DNA from: Micromonospora sp. HNM0581
Lineage (GTDB): Bacteria > Actinomycetota > Actinomycetes > Mycobacteriales > Micromonosporaceae
Direction: 5' to 3'
DNA length: 64,000 nucleotides
Assembly: GCF_012726175.1 (NCBI RefSeq)
Contig: NZ_JAASAD010000002.1
Coordinates: forward strand, 186,001 to 250,000
The notes under the pieces are model-generated. The model ran no database searches, was not told where the DNA came from, and saw only the letters and a program-made list of their open reading frames with translations. Of this stretch, positions 17,637 through 28,300 are shown in pieces. The position numbers were made by a program, and so were the translations under genes. The stretch's first letter is position 1. Every line of letters starts with the position of its first letter.

Positions 17637-18218
17637 GTGAGCGCGAGGGTGGGCCCGGGGGGCGCGGGTGCGCGGTCGGCGCCGGGCCGGCGCGAGTTGG
17701 CGTACGCCGTGCTGCTCTGCCTGGCTGGCGCGGGGTTGGCGTTGTGGGCGGTGACCCGCACGTGGGTGGTCGACGTCGCCGACCGGGCCGAGCTCTTGCC
17801 GTTGGTGGAGGAGGGACGCACCGGAGGGCAACTGCTTGCGTGGCTGCCGGCTCTGTCCCTCGTCGGGCTGGCCGGCGGCGGCGCGGTTCTGGCCACCCGG
17901 GGGCGGGTGCGTCGGGTGCTCGGCGGCCTGTTGGTCATTCTCGGCCTGACCCTCGCCGCCGGTGGTGGGTACGGACTCCTCGGCAACCTCGGTGACCTGG
18001 TGACCTGGGCGTGGCCGGCGCTCGTGCTGCTCGGCGGGATCCTGACCGCGGCCGGTGGTGCGTTGACTCTGCTGCGCGGCCACCGTTGGCCGGCGATGGG
18101 TACCCGCTACGAGCGTCGACCGGCCCAGTCGGCCGGTGGCGGCGGTCCGATCGTCGGTGCCGGCACCGTCGAGGCGTGGGAGGCGTTGGACCGGGGCGAG
18201 GACCCGACGGCCCACTGA
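17637..18218 (+). CDS. Trp biosynthesis-associated membrane protein (TIGR02234 type)
   Basis: A 193-residue protein with about four hydrophobic helices: ELAYAVLLCLAGAGLALWAV, a segment near LSLVGLAGGGAVLA, VLGGLLVILGLTLAAGGG and LVTWAWPALVLLGGILTAAG. The TRTW motif after helix 1 and location between trpE and trpC fit the actinobacterial family named for this neighbourhood; its molecular role is unknown. GTG 17637 is taken as start. The 13-base string GGCCCGGTGAGCG occurs twice around the trpE stop and this start. The C-terminal tail is hydrophilic. It converges with a small minus-strand gene. Confidence 0.85.
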   Translation: MSARVGPGGAGARSAPGRRELAYAVLLCLAGAGLALWAVTRTWVVDVADRAELLPLVEEGRTGGQLLAWLPALSLVGLAGGGAVLATRGRVRRVLGGLLVILGLTLAAGGGYGLLGNLGDLVTWAWPALVLLGGILTAAGGALTLLRGHRWPAMGTRYERRPAQSAGGGGPIVGAGTVEAWEALDRGEDPTAH

Positions 18219-18279
18219 GGAGTGCGGCTCGCGGATGATCCGACGTTGCCGAGCGGGCCGGGCCGATGAGCCCACGCAC

Positions 18280-18301
18280 GGGCGACGGGCACTTGTCGCC
18301 C
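18280..18301. terminator. Hairpin between converging genes after the trpE unit
   Basis: GGGCGAC (18280-18286) pairs with GTCGCCC (18295-18301) around an 8-base loop. The 15-base string GTCGCCCAGCAGGTG is repeated at 18295 and 18319. It lies between two genes that point at each other. Confidence 0.5.
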
Positions 18302-18350
18302 AGCAGGTGCCCGCACGAGTCGCCCAGCAGGTGGCGGGCGGACGGCGTGG

Positions 18351-18602
18351 TCAGCCGACCGGTTGCCGGGCACGCGCCCGGGCGGCGGTGAGCTCCGCGA
18401 TGAGACGGTCCAGTTCGGCGCGCTGGTCGGCTCGGGCCCGGTCGGCGCAGATGGCCGCCCATGCGTTACCGGAGGCGGTCCGCACCCGGTCCGGCCCGAC
18501 CACGGCCCGTTCCACCGTGTGGACGACGCCGACGGCGAGCGCCGCGACGGTGCGCGAGATGGTGGTGAGTCCGATGGTCCGGTGCGGCGCGGAGGTACTC
18601 AT
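18351..18602 (-). CDS. Small conserved-looking protein of unknown function
   Basis: An 83-residue protein from the ATG at 18602, preceded by GGGGTG. The N-terminal half holds a weak helix (TISRTVAALAVGVVHTVERAV). The C-terminal half is a charged amphipathic helix (RADQRAELDRLIAELTAARA). The longer frame to 18764 adds Pro/Ser-rich sequence unlikely to be translated. I do not recognise the family. It is divergent from trpC and converges with the Trp-linked membrane gene. Confidence 0.6.
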   Translation of the reverse strand: MSTSAPHRTIGLTTISRTVAALAVGVVHTVERAVVGPDRVRTASGNAWAAICADRARADQRAELDRLIAELTAARARARQPVG

Positions 18603-18839
18603 GATCACCCCGGGGAGAGATCGTCGTGGTGGTGAGGCAGGCGTGTCATCGAGTGTGCCCGAGCCTGATGCTGCTCGGCTCGGGTTTCGTGCTGATGACC
18701 GCTCCGTCAACTCTGCGGTAGCGGGTCTGACCGGCGCAGGGAACGGGCTCTTGAGCTTGGTCACAGCATCGCGGTGATCGGATCGCTGATCCCCCGACAG
18801 GCCGCCGGGCGACCATTAGATGGGCGGACGTCGATAATC

Positions 18840-18858
18840 TCGTGACCCAGAGTCACGA
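18840..18858. promoter_or_regulatory. Operator-like palindrome upstream of trpC
   Basis: TCGTGAC and GTCACGA form perfect 7-base arms around CCAGA. The element sits in the divergent region between the small gene at 18602 and trpC. It resembles a repressor or activator site but matches no consensus I can name; the spacing is one base longer than the CRP/GlxR half-site spacing. Confidence 0.35.
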
Positions 18859-18944
18859 TCTGTGCGCACAAGTCGGCCATTATGCCGCAGCCCAATTCGT
18901 GAGGAGCGCCATACCCCCGGCGGTCGGGTCCAGGTGGGGCCCCC

Positions 18945-18950
18945 TAGCAT
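18945..18950 (+). promoter_or_regulatory. Leaderless -10 box (TAGCAT) for trpC
   Basis: TAGCAT is followed by 6 bases and the trpC ATG at 18957. No ribosome binding site is present, so trpCBA and lgt may be expressed from a leaderless mRNA separate from trpE. Confidence 0.55.
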
Positions 18951-18956
18951 CGGCCC

Positions 18957-19847
18957 ATGACACCCGGAGAGGGGAGTCCGTTGGTGACTGCTGAACATGC
19001 GCACGCGGAAGGGGACGAGCCCGGCCCGGCGACGACCGGCAGCGTGCTCGACGAGATCCTGACCGGCGTCCGGGAGGACGTGGCCCGCCGGCAGGAGCAG
19101 GTTCCGCTGGAGCGGATCCGGGAACTGGCCGCCGCGGCGCCGCCGCCACTTGACGCGTACGCGGCCCTGCGCCGGCCCGGCGTGGCCGTCATCGCCGAGG
19201 TGAAACGTGCCTCACCGTCCAAGGGGAAACTGGCCGAGATCGCCGACCCGGCCGACCTGGCCGGTGAGTACGCGGCCGGCGGCGCCCGTGCGATCAGCGT
19301 GCTCACCGAGGGGCGTTGGTTCGGCGGGTCACTCGACGACCTGGCCGCCGTCCGGGCCGCAGTGAACATCCCGGTGCTGCGCAAGGACTTCGTGATCTCC
19401 AGCTACCAGGTGCACGAGGCCCGCGCGCACGGCGCGGACCTGGTACTGCTGATCGTGGCCGCGCTCGAGCAGAACGTACTGGTCGGCCTGCTGGAGCGGA
19501 TCGAGTCGCTGGGCATGACCGCGCTTGTCGAGGTGCACGACGAGGAGGAGACCGACCGGGCCATGGAAGCCGGTGCCCAGGTCATCGGGGTCAACGCCCG
19601 TGATCTGCGTACCCTTCAGGTCGACCGGTCGGTGTTCGAGCGAATCGCGCCCGGCCTGCCGAGCAACGTCGTCAAGATCGCGGAATCGGGCGTGCGCGGC
19701 CCACACGACCTGATCCGGTACGCCTCGGCCGGCGCCGACGCCGTCCTGGTCGGTGAGGGGCTGGTCACCCAGAAGAGCCCCCGGGAGGCGGTGGCCGAGC
19801 TGGTGAACGCCGGCAACCACCCGGCGACGCCCCGCCCGGTGCGCTGA
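18957..19847 (+). CDS. trpC: Indole-3-glycerol phosphate synthase TrpC
   Basis: TrpC decarboxylates and cyclises CdRP to indole-3-glycerol phosphate. A 296-residue TIM barrel; the first roughly 25 residues are an acidic extension beyond the core, which starts at [20 protein letters not shown]. Motifs: [13 protein letters not shown] (substrate lysine), [37 protein letters not shown] and [10 protein letters not shown]. There is no TrpF domain fused. First gene of trpC-trpB-trpA-lgt, with a 42-base gap to trpB. Confidence 0.96.
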   Translation: MTPGEGSPLVTAEHAHAEGDEPGPATTGSVLDEILTGVREDVARRQEQVPLERIRELAAAAPPPLDAYAALRRPGVAVIAEVKRASPSKGKLAEIADPADLAGEYAAGGARAISVLTEGRWFGGSLDDLAAVRAAVNIPVLRKDFVISSYQVHEARAHGADLVLLIVAALEQNVLVGLLERIESLGMTALVEVHDEEETDRAMEAGAQVIGVNARDLRTLQVDRSVFERIAPGLPSNVVKIAESGVRGPHDLIRYASAGADAVLVGEGLVTQKSPREAVAELVNAGNHPATPRPVR

Positions 19848-19889
19848 TCCGCGCCGCCCACGGGCCGGTTGTGAGCGAGAGGATGAGCG

Positions 19890-21134
19890 ATGAGTGCTGA
19901 CGCCACGAACGCCGACGTGCCGGCGCAGTTGCCCGACGCCGCCGGCCACTACGGTCCGTTCGGCGGTCGGTTCGTACCAGAGGCGCTTGTCGCCGCGCTC
20001 GACGAGCTGGCGTCGGCGCACCGCGCGGCGATGGCCGACGAGTCGTTCCTGGCAGAGTTCGCCGGACTGTCGCGCGACTACGCGGGCACCCCGTCGCTGT
20101 TGTACGAGGCCCGTCGGTTCTCCGAGCGGGCCGGCGCCCGGGTGCTGCTCAAGCGCGAGGATCTCAACCACACCGGCGCGCACAAGGTGCGTAACGTGCT
20201 GGGTCAGGCGTTGCTGACCCGCCGGATGGGCAAGCGGCGGGTGATCGCCGAGACCGGTGCCGGCCAGCACGGAGTGGCCGCCGCCACCGCCGCCGCCCTG
20301 TTCGATCTTGAGTGCGTGGTCTACATGGGCCAGGTCGACACCGAGCGGCAGGCTCTCAACGTGGCCCGGATGCGGATGCTCGGCGCGACCGTCGTACCGG
20401 TGACCACCGGTTCGCGCACCCTCAAGGACGCGATGAACGAGGCGATGCGGGACTGGGTCGCGAACGTCGACGAGACCCACTACCTGATCGGCACCGCCGC
20501 CGGCCCGCACCCCTTCCCCGCGTTGGTTCGTGATTTCGTCCGGGGCATCGGCGACGAGGCGCGGACGCAGTGCCTCGACCAGATCGGTGCGCTACCCGAC
20601 GCGGTGACCGCCTGCGTCGGCGGCGGCTCGAACGCACTCGGCATCTTCCACGCCTTCACCGGCGATCCGCAGGTGCGGCTGTACGGCTTCGAGGCCGGCG
20701 GTGACGGGGTGGGCACCGGCCGGCACGCGGCCAGCATCACCGGCGGCTCCACCGGCGTCCTGCACGGCACCCGCACCTTCGTGCTTCAGGACGCCGACGG
20801 TCAGACACAGGAGTCGCACTCGATCTCCGCCGGTCTGGACTACCCGGGTGTCGGCCCGGAGCACGCCTGGCTGCACGACACCGGCCGGGCCACCTACCAG
20901 CCGGTTACCGACGACGAGGCGATGTCCGCGTTCGAGCTGCTCTGCCGTACCGAGGGGATCATCCCCGCGATCGAGAGCGCGCACGCCCTGGCCGGCACCC
21001 TGGCCGTCGCGCCGAAGCTCGCCGCCGAGCTGGGCCGGCAGCCCACGATCCTGGTCAATCTCTCCGGCCGGGGCGACAAGGACGTGCACACCGCCGGCGA
21101 GTACTTCGGCATCCTCGACAAGGAGAGGCCATGA
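19890..21134 (+). CDS. trpB: Tryptophan synthase beta subunit TrpB
   Basis: TrpB joins indole and serine to tryptophan using PLP; 414 residues. It opens with [20 protein letters not shown]. The PLP lysine lies in [16 protein letters not shown]. The phosphate cup GGGSNALG and [13 protein letters not shown] are intact. The protein works in a complex with TrpA, channeling indole. Its stop overlaps the trpA ATG as ATGA, so the two subunits are translationally coupled. Confidence 0.97.
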   Translation: MSADATNADVPAQLPDAAGHYGPFGGRFVPEALVAALDELASAHRAAMADESFLAEFAGLSRDYAGTPSLLYEARRFSERAGARVLLKREDLNHTGAHKVRNVLGQALLTRRMGKRRVIAETGAGQHGVAAATAAALFDLECVVYMGQVDTERQALNVARMRMLGATVVPVTTGSRTLKDAMNEAMRDWVANVDETHYLIGTAAGPHPFPALVRDFVRGIGDEARTQCLDQIGALPDAVTACVGGGSNALGIFHAFTGDPQVRLYGFEAGGDGVGTGRHAASITGGSTGVLHGTRTFVLQDADGQTQESHSISAGLDYPGVGPEHAWLHDTGRATYQPVTDDEAMSAFELLCRTEGIIPAIESAHALAGTLAVAPKLAAELGRQPTILVNLSGRGDKDVHTAGEYFGILDKERP

Positions 21135-21970
21135 GCGAGCGGACCAGCCGGATCGGGGGGGCCTTCGACAAGGCCCGGGTGGACGGCAGGGCCTTGCTGG
21201 TCGGCTGCATGCCTGCCGGGTTTCCCACCGTCGAGGGCAGCATCGCCGCGATGAAGGCGATGGTCGACGCGGGCGTCGACGTGATCGAGGTGGAGATCCC
21301 GTACTCCGACCCGGTGATGGACGGCCCGGTGATCCAGCGTGCCAGCGACATCGCCCTGGCCGGCGGGGTACGCACCCGGGACACGCTGCGCATCGTCGAG
21401 GCGGTGGCCGCGACCGGGGCCCCCGTGGTGACGATGACCTACTGGAACCCGATCGAGCGGTACGGGGTCGACGCGTTCGCCCGTGACCTCGCCGCGGCCG
21501 GCGGCACCGGGTTGATCACACCCGACCTGATCCCCGAGGAGGCCGGTGACTGGTTGGCCGCCTCGGACGCGCACGGGCTGGACCGCACCTTCCTGGTCGC
21601 GCCCTCGTCCACCGACGAGCGGCTGGCGATGACGGCTGGGCACTGTCGGGGCTTCGTCTACGCCACCGCGATCATGGGTGTCACCGGTGCCCGATCGCAG
21701 ACCTCGCAGGCGGCGCCGGTGCTCGTGTCACGGGTACGCGAGATCACCGACCTGCCGGTCGGTGTCGGGTTGGGCGTGGGTACCGGCGAGCAGGCCGCCA
21801 CGGTCGCCGGGTACGCCGACGCGGTGATCGTCGGCAGTGCGTTGATTCGCTGCCTGCTCGACACCCCCGACGACGCGGAAGCCCTGACCGCCCTGCGCGA
21901 CCTCAGCACCGAACTCGCCGAGGGTGTCCGTCACGGGTTGCCCAGGGGCGCCGGCGGCCGACCGGGGTGA
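21131..21970 (+). CDS. trpA: Tryptophan synthase alpha subunit TrpA
   Basis: TrpA cleaves indole-3-glycerol phosphate to indole and glyceraldehyde-3-phosphate. A 279-residue TIM barrel with the catalytic Glu and Asp in [16 protein letters not shown], the flexible loop region [16 protein letters not shown], and the phosphate-binding [12 protein letters not shown]. Length and motifs are normal. It ends immediately before lgt; a GTG overlapping its stop is one possible lgt start. Confidence 0.97.
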   Translation: MSERTSRIGGAFDKARVDGRALLVGCMPAGFPTVEGSIAAMKAMVDAGVDVIEVEIPYSDPVMDGPVIQRASDIALAGGVRTRDTLRIVEAVAATGAPVVTMTYWNPIERYGVDAFARDLAAAGGTGLITPDLIPEEAGDWLAASDAHGLDRTFLVAPSSTDERLAMTAGHCRGFVYATAIMGVTGARSQTSQAAPVLVSRVREITDLPVGVGLGVGTGEQAATVAGYADAVIVGSALIRCLLDTPDDAEALTALRDLSTELAEGVRHGLPRGAGGRPG

Positions 21971-21991
21971 CGCCGGAGGGGTCCACAGCGG

Positions 21992-21997
21992 TAGCGT
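21992..21997 (+). promoter_or_regulatory. Leaderless -10 box (TAGCGT) for lgt
   Basis: TAGCGT lies 8 bases before the GTG at 22006. It supports the shorter lgt start and an internal promoter after trpA. Confidence 0.4.
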
Positions 21998-22005
21998 GTG
22001 CACCC

Positions 22006-23145
22006 GTGAGTCTCGCCTCGCCGACCACCCTGGCCGCCATCCCCAGCCCGAGCGACGCCGTGTGGCAGCTCGGACCGATTCCCATCCGGGCGTACGCGTT
22101 GTGCATCCTCGCCGGCATCGTGGTGGCCTGCTGGGTCACCGAGCGGCGGCTACGTCAACGTGGCGTCGCCCCTGGAGCGGTGCTCGACATCGCCGTCTGG
22201 GCGGTGCCGGCGGGCATCATCGGCGCCCGGATCTACCACGTGATCACCTCACCGGAGAAGTACTTCGGCACCGGCGGGGACTGGTTCAAGATCTTCTGGG
22301 TCCATGAGGGCGGTTTGGGCATCTGGGGAGCGGTCGCCGGTGGTGCGGTCGGGGCCTGGATCGCGGCCCGCCAGTTGGGTATCCCGTTCGCGGTGGTCGC
22401 CGACGCACTCGCGCCGGGTCTGCCGCTGGCCCAGGCGGTCGGCCGGCTCGGCAACTGGTTCAACAACGAGCTCTACGGCGGGCGGACCGATCTGCCCTGG
22501 GGGCTGGAGATCCACCGGATGGACGGTGGGCAGGCGCTGCGCGACGAGGCCGGCCGACCGATCCTGGAGGAGGGTCTGTACCACCCGACCTTCGCCTACG
22601 AGTTGCTCTGGAACGTCGGCGTCGCCGCGATGGTCTTCTTCCTCGACCGTAAGCTGCGACTCGGCCGTGGCCGTGCCTTCGCCCTCTACGTGATGGGCTA
22701 CACCGCCGGCCGGTTCTGGATCGAGATGATGCGTACCGACGATGCGAACACGATTCTCGGCGTACGGCTGAACGTCTGGACGGCCGCGTTGGTGTTCCTC
22801 GGCGCTCTCATCTACTTCCTGCGGGTACGCGGGCCGCGGGAGTACCTGATCCCGGTCGGTGCTCCGACCGTCGCCGCCACGTCGCCGGCCACCTCCGACG
22901 TCTCGCAGCTGGACCTGTCTGCCGAGGGTGCCTCCACCGAGCCGGCGGCCCCCGAGGGCTACCGGGTGGTCAGCGAGGAGCAGTTCGCACACTGGCGCCG
23001 CAGCGGCGAGGTGCCACCGGCGGCGGGGGAGCCGTCCGGCGACGGTGCACCGCCCGCCGCGGAGACCGGATCGGGGTCGGGTTCATCCGCCGACGGCACG
23101 GCGGCGGGGTCCACTGCTGCGCGTTCCGCCGATCCGGACAACTGA
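22006..23145 (+). CDS. lgt: Prolipoprotein diacylglyceryl transferase Lgt
   Basis: Lgt transfers diacylglycerol from phosphatidylglycerol to the lipobox Cys of prelipoproteins. It is a membrane protein with seven helices. Motifs: IPSPSDAVWQLGPIPIRAYA at the N-terminus, GARIYHVITSPEKYF, HEGGLGIWGAVAGG (catalytic His region), and the Lgt signature GRLGNWFNNELYG. The C-terminal 80 or so residues are a Pro/Ala/Ser/Gly-rich tail typical of actinobacterial Lgt. I take GTG 22006 as start because the preceding length fits the family and a TAGCGT box precedes it; GTG 21967 overlapping trpA is the alternative. Likely clients in this window are the two lipoproteins at 48.7 and 50.2 kb. Confidence 0.95.
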   Translation: MSLASPTTLAAIPSPSDAVWQLGPIPIRAYALCILAGIVVACWVTERRLRQRGVAPGAVLDIAVWAVPAGIIGARIYHVITSPEKYFGTGGDWFKIFWVHEGGLGIWGAVAGGAVGAWIAARQLGIPFAVVADALAPGLPLAQAVGRLGNWFNNELYGGRTDLPWGLEIHRMDGGQALRDEAGRPILEEGLYHPTFAYELLWNVGVAAMVFFLDRKLRLGRGRAFALYVMGYTAGRFWIEMMRTDDANTILGVRLNVWTAALVFLGALIYFLRVRGPREYLIPVGAPTVAATSPATSDVSQLDLSAEGASTEPAAPEGYRVVSEEQFAHWRRSGEVPPAAGEPSGDGAPPAAETGSGSGSSADGTAAGSTAARSADPDN

Positions 23146-23159
23146 GGCCGGGAACGGTC

Positions 23160-24365
23160 ATGCGGACCGCGGTGGTGGTCGGCGGCGGGCTGGGCGGCCT
23201 GGCGGTTTCCGGTGCGTTGGCCCGATCGGGCTGGCAGGTCACCGTCCTGGAACGGGCCGACCGGATCCGTCCAGAGCGGGCCGCCGTGGTGCTCTGGCCC
23301 AACGGGGTCCGGGCGCTGCGAGCCCTGGGGCTCGGCGCCGGTCTGGACGCCATCGCCACCACCCTGCCCGACGGCGGCGTACGTCGTCCGGACGGTCACT
23401 GGCTGGTGCAGCCGCGGCCGACGCCGCGCGAGCGCGTCCCGATGGTGGTGCACCGCGAGGACCTGCACGACGCGCTGATCGCGGGTCTGGGCGAGCGGGT
23501 CGAGTTGCGGACCGGGGTGACGGTGCGGACGGTACGCGTCGCCGCCGGTGTTCGACCGGCTGTCGGTGACGGTCGGCACACGTACGAGGCGGATCTGGTG
23601 GTCGCCGCCGACGGCGTGGACAGCGTGATCCGTCGCCAGCTCGCCCCCTCCTCGGAGGTGGTCAGTTCCGGCTGCGCCGCCTGGCGTGCGGTGATTCCCT
23701 GGTACCGCGCGCCGAGCCTGACCGATCCGGTGGGTGGTGAGATTCTCGGTGCCGGTTACCGGTTCGTCTCTGCCTCGCTGGGCGAGCGGGGTTCCTCCGG
23801 GGCGTCGAGCCGGGGCGGTGTCTACTGGATGGCCACCGCGGCGGGTGCCGCCCGACCCGAGCCGCCGCAGACGCAACTGGCGCTGTTGCGTCGCTGGTTC
23901 GCCGGCTGGCCCGCGCCGGTCGACGAACTGCTGGCCGCGACCGAGCCAGCCGACCTGGTGCAGCGGGAGATCCGGGAGTTGCGTCCGCTACCCCGGGCCT
24001 TCGGCTTCCCGGTCGGGCCGGGCGGGGTGGTGCTGCTCGGCGATGCCGCTCACGCCATGCCGCCGCATCTCGGGCAGGGTGCCTGCCTGGCGTTCGAGGA
24101 CGCCGCGACTCTCGCTGCGTTGTTGCGCGAGTCGACCCTGCCCGACGCGGTGGTGGCCTACGACCGGGCGCGGCGCCCGCGTGCGGCGGCCGTGGTCCGG
24201 CAGACCCGGCGGATGTCCGCTGTGCTGCGTACCCGGGGTCGCCTGGCCCTGCGTGCCCGCGACGCCGCCCTCGGTACCATCACTCCTCGCCTGCTCGGCA
24301 CCGCCGCCACCATCGCTGCCCAGTGGCACCCGCCAACCCCACCCGACCCGTCGCGCCGGTCATGA
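23160..24365 (+). CDS. FAD-dependent class A monooxygenase/hydroxylase
   Basis: A 401-residue flavoprotein of the PHBH fold. The FAD dinucleotide motif is VVVGGGLGGLAVSGALA at the very N-terminus. The DG motif is VVAADGVDSVIRRQL, and the GD motif is VVLLGDAAHAMPPHLGQGAC, all intact. These enzymes hydroxylate aromatic or polyketide-like substrates with NAD(P)H and O2. It starts 14 bases after lgt. No biosynthetic cluster surrounds it, so the substrate is unknown. It converges with the GNAT gene. Confidence 0.88.
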   Translation: MRTAVVVGGGLGGLAVSGALARSGWQVTVLERADRIRPERAAVVLWPNGVRALRALGLGAGLDAIATTLPDGGVRRPDGHWLVQPRPTPRERVPMVVHREDLHDALIAGLGERVELRTGVTVRTVRVAAGVRPAVGDGRHTYEADLVVAADGVDSVIRRQLAPSSEVVSSGCAAWRAVIPWYRAPSLTDPVGGEILGAGYRFVSASLGERGSSGASSRGGVYWMATAAGAARPEPPQTQLALLRRWFAGWPAPVDELLAATEPADLVQREIRELRPLPRAFGFPVGPGGVVLLGDAAHAMPPHLGQGACLAFEDAATLAALLRESTLPDAVVAYDRARRPRAAAVVRQTRRMSAVLRTRGRLALRARDAALGTITPRLLGTAATIAAQWHPPTPPDPSRRS

Positions 24366-24407
24366 TCTGGCGGCCGTTCCTGATCTTCGGAATGTCGCCA
24401 GAACATG
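24361..24407. terminator. Bidirectional terminator between monooxygenase and GNAT genes
   Basis: CATGATCTGGCG (24361-24372) pairs with CGCCAGAACATG (24396-24407) with one mismatch. It covers the monooxygenase stop codon and ends just before the GNAT stop. Confidence 0.6.
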
Positions 24408-24408
24408 T

Positions 24409-25251
24409 TCAACCGAGTATCGGGCGGGGGTACGCCAGGCACGCGGTGCCGATGCGACGGAAGCCGACACGCAGGTAGACCCGGGCGGTCTCCTCGCTGC
24501 CGGCGGAGAGGAAGACCAGGTCGGTGCCGGTGTCCAGCAGGGCGCGGGCCAGGGCGGCGGTGACCGCCGCGCCGAGACCCTGGCGGCGGGCGGCGGGAAG
24601 CGTGGCCACCCCGGCGATCTCGGCGACGTCGTCGACCCGCATGGCCATGCCGCTGGCCAGTGGGCCCTGCGTCGCGGTACCTGCCAACGCGGACAGGCGG
24701 CTGCCGTCGGCGATGCGGGACCGTTCCTCGTCGACGGCCGAGGCGTCCAACCCGAACGTAACGGCGTCGCGTTCGGCGGGCCCGGCCTCGCCCCGCTCGG
24801 TGCCGGGTGCGGCGAATCCGACCGCCGCAACGGCCCGACGGGCGGCCACGGCCGTGTCGAAGTCCTCGTCGGTGGGATCGAGTAACCGTACCGGCACGCC
24901 CAGGGTGGCCGGATTCGGCAGGGCGGCCGGGTCGAGCACCATCAGCGGTGCCTCGGTCACCGACAGGCCGGCTGACCGTGCCACTGCGAGCAGCGCGGGC
25001 GTGATCTCGTGCAACCACTCGAATGCCTCCGGTAGGCCCAGTTCCCGCTGGCGGGTCCGCACCGTCGTCAGGTCGGCGAGGGTCGGCGTCGTGGCGCAGT
25101 GCCGTTGTGGCCGGGCATAGAACGGCCAACCAGCACCATCGCGGACAAATAGCACCAGAGCGCCATGATTTTCCACTCGGGCCGCGTCCCGGGGCACCGC
25201 GTCGTAGAACCCTTCCAAGCGGTCGAGGAGGTCGCTACGGGTGGAATCCAC
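24409..25251 (-). CDS. GNAT-family N-acetyltransferase with N-terminal extension
   Basis: A 280-residue protein. The C-terminal half holds the GNAT fold: VDDVAEIAGVATLPAARRQG followed by LGAAVTAALA, where RRQGLGAA is the acetyl-CoA pyrophosphate loop. The final ARVYLRVGFRRIGTA is the conserved C-terminal strand. The N-terminal half (NHGALVLFVRDGAGWPFYAR...) resembles the degenerate first GNAT copy in Eis/MshD-like tandem proteins. The acceptor is unknown. GTG 25251 is the start: TAGTCT lies 6 bases upstream on the minus strand. Confidence 0.85.
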   Translation of the reverse strand: MDSTRSDLLDRLEGFYDAVPRDAARVENHGALVLFVRDGAGWPFYARPQRHCATTPTLADLTTVRTRQRELGLPEAFEWLHEITPALLAVARSAGLSVTEAPLMVLDPAALPNPATLGVPVRLLDPTDEDFDTAVAARRAVAAVGFAAPGTERGEAGPAERDAVTFGLDASAVDEERSRIADGSRLSALAGTATQGPLASGMAMRVDDVAEIAGVATLPAARRQGLGAAVTAALARALLDTGTDLVFLSAGSEETARVYLRVGFRRIGTACLAYPRPILG

Positions 25252-25257
25252 GGCGCG

Positions 25258-25263
25258 AGACTA
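25258..25263 (-). promoter_or_regulatory. Leaderless -10 box (TAGTCT) for the GNAT gene
   Basis: On the minus strand TAGTCT is followed by 6 bases and the GTG start at 25251. The 130 or so bases beyond it carry the divergent gltB promoter region, where GACT-CAAT-AGTC forms a short inverted repeat. Confidence 0.5.
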
Positions 25264-25399
25264 CCTGTCCCAGACTCTGGACGGTGTGATCAATCTGCAC
25301 TGGCCTTGCGTGCCGGGCCCTAACGTAGACTCAATAGTCCGATACAGGGCCGACGTCGTCCCGACCATGATCCAACCCTGAGTGACGACAGGAGGCCCG

Positions 25400-28300
25400 G
25401 TGGCCCTTGCGTACCCACACCGCCCCCAGCCGGCGCCGCGAGAGGGCCAGGTAGCGTCCCCTGCCGGCCTCCACGACCCCGCGTACGAGCATGACGCGTG
25501 CGGCGTGGCCTTCGTGGCGGACCTGCACGGCCGACGCTCGCACACGGTGGTCGCCAACGGCCTCGGCGCGCTCTGCCGGCTGGACCACCGAGGTGCCCGG
25601 GGTGCCGAACCGAACACTGGTGACGGCGCCGGCATCATCATCCAGGTACCGGACGCGTTCCTGCGTGCGGTGGTCGACTTCGGGCTGCCCCCGGCCGGCG
25701 AGTACGCCACCGGTCTGGTCTTCTTGCCCGACGACGACACCGCCGAGGCCCGTGCCCGGCAGGTGGTCGAGAAGTACGCCCTGGTAGAGGGCGCCGAGGT
25801 GCTCGGCTGGCGGGACGTGCCGGTCGACCCGAGCGGCCTCGGTGAGACGGCCCTGGCGGCGATGCCCCGCGTCCGTCAGGTCTTCCTCGCCGCGAAGCGG
25901 CTCACCGACACCCCCGCCGGCCCCGCCGGTGCCCCGTTGGGGGGCGTCGAGCTGGAACGGGTCGCCTTCTGCCTCCGCAAACAGGCAGAACGCGAGTCCG
26001 CCGAGCGTGGGGTGCCGGCCTACTTCCCGTCGCTGTCCAGCCGGACCATGGTCTACAAGGGGATGCTCACCCCGGACCAGCTGCCCGCGTTCTACCCGGA
26101 CCTGACCGACGAGCGAGTCGCCAGCGCCATTGCCCTGGTGCACTCCCGGTTCTCCACGAACACCTTCCCGTCGTGGCCGCTGGCCCACCCGTACCGCTTC
26201 ATCGCGCACAACGGCGAGATCAACACCATCCGGGGCAACCGGAACTGGATGCAGGCCCGTGAGGCGCTACTGCGTACCCCCGACCTGCCCGGCAACATCC
26301 GGCGAGTCTTCCCGATCTGCACCCCGGCCGCCTCGGACTCGGCCAACTTCGACGAGGTCCTCGAACTACTGCACCTGGCCGGGCGGAGCCTGCCGCACGC
26401 GGTACTGATGATGATCCCGGAGGCGTGGGAGAACGACCCCGACATGCGCGCCGACAAGCGGGCATTCTACCGGTTCCACGCCAGCCTGATGGAGCCGTGG
26501 GACGGTCCCGCCTCGGTCGCCTTCACCGATGGCGAGATCGTCGGCGCGGTGCTCGACCGCAACGGACTGCGTCCGGGGCGTTGGTGGCAGACCGCCGACG
26601 GGCTGGTGGTGCTGGGCAGCGAGGCGGGCGTACTCGACCTCGACCCGGCCGCCGTGGTGGCCAAGGGTCGGCTCCAGCCGGGAAGGATGTTCCTGGTCGA
26701 CACCGCCGCCGGCCGTATCGTGCACGACGACGAGATCAAGACCGAGCTGGCCGCGGCCCAGCCGTACGGTGACTGGCTGCGTACCGGGCTGATCGAGCTG
26801 GACGACCTGCCGGCCCGTGAGCACGTCGTGTACACCCATGACTCGGTACGCCGCCGTCAGCAGAACTTCGGCTACACCGAGGAGGAGCTGAAGATCCTGC
26901 TCGCCCCGATGGCGCGTACCGGCGCGGAGCCGATCGGCTCGATGGGCACCGACACCCCGATCGCCCCGCTGTCCACCCGGCCACGCCTGCTCTACGACTA
27001 CTTCCACCAGCTGTTCGCCCAGGTGACCAATCCGCCGCTGGACGCCATCCGGGAGGAGTTGGTGACCAGCCTGGCCACCACCATCGGTCCGGAGGGCAAC
27101 CTGCTCGACCCCGGCCCGGCGAGCTGTCGCCAGATCGTGCTGCCGTACCCGGTGATCGACAACGACGAGCTGGCGAAGATCCTCTGCATCGACGAGGACG
27201 GTGACCTGCCCGGGTTCAAGGCGGTCCGGGTTTCCGGGCTCTACCGCATCCGTGACGGTGGCGCCGGTATCCGGGCCCGGCTGACCGAGATCTGTCGGCA
27301 CGTCTCCGAGGCGATCGAGGACGGCGTGCGGATCCTGGTGCTCTCCGACCGTGACTCCAACGCCGATCTTGCCCCGATCCCGTCGTTGCTGCTCACTGCG
27401 GCGGTACACCAGCATCTGGTCCGGGAGCAGACCCGTACCCAGGTCGCGCTCATCGTCGAGTCGGGTGACTGCCGGGAAGTGCACCACGCGGCGTTGCTGA
27501 TCGGCTACGGAGCGGCGGCGGTCAACCCGTACCTGGCCTTCGAGTCGGTGGAGGACATGATCTCCACGGGCGTGTTGGCCGGGATCGAGCCGCAGACCGC
27601 GATCCGCAACTACGTCAAGGCGCTCGGCAAGGGTGTCCTGAAAATCATGTCCAAGATGGGCATCTCGACGGTGTCGTCGTACTGCGGCGCTCAGGTCTTC
27701 GAGGCTGTCGGGTTGGACACCCGCCTGGTCGAGCGGTATTTCCGGGGCACACCGAGCACCATCAGCGGTGTCGGGCTCGACGGCATCCACGTCGAGGTGG
27801 CCGCCCGGCACGCGCTGGCCTGGCCGGCGCCCGGTGCCGAGTCGGTCGACCTGCTGCCGGTGGGCGGCGAGTACCAGTGGCGCCGCGAAGGCGAACTGCA
27901 CCTGTTCAACCCGGAGACGGTCTTCCTGCTCCAGCACGCCACCCGCAGCCGGCAGTACGACGTGTTCCGCGAGTACACCGCCAAGGTCGACGATCTGTCG
28001 GCGCGGGCGGGCGCGCTGCGCGGGCTGTTCCGGCTACGCAGCGGCGTCCTGCCGCCGGTGCCGATCGAGCAGGTGGAACCGGCGAGCGAGATCGTCAAGC
28101 GGTTCGCCACCGGAGCCATGTCGTACGGGTCGATCTCGGCCGAGTCGCACGAGACCCTCGCCGTCGCGATGAACCGGCTCGGCGGCAAGTCCAACACCGG
28201 CGAGGGCGGCGAGGACGTCGAGCGGCTGCACGATCCCGCCCGGCGTTCCTCGGTCAAGCAGATCGCCAGCGGCCGGTTCGGTGTCACCAGCGAGTATCTG

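Noticed and set aside
18840..18858. A CRP/GlxR site (TGTGA-N6-TCACA)
   Set aside because: The half-sites are GTGA and TCAC separated by seven bases instead of six, and the flanking T/A are not in place.
18765..18956. A trp leader peptide/attenuator upstream of trpC
   Set aside because: No short frame with clustered TGG codons and no alternative hairpins were seen; the leaderless box at 18945 leaves no transcribed leader.
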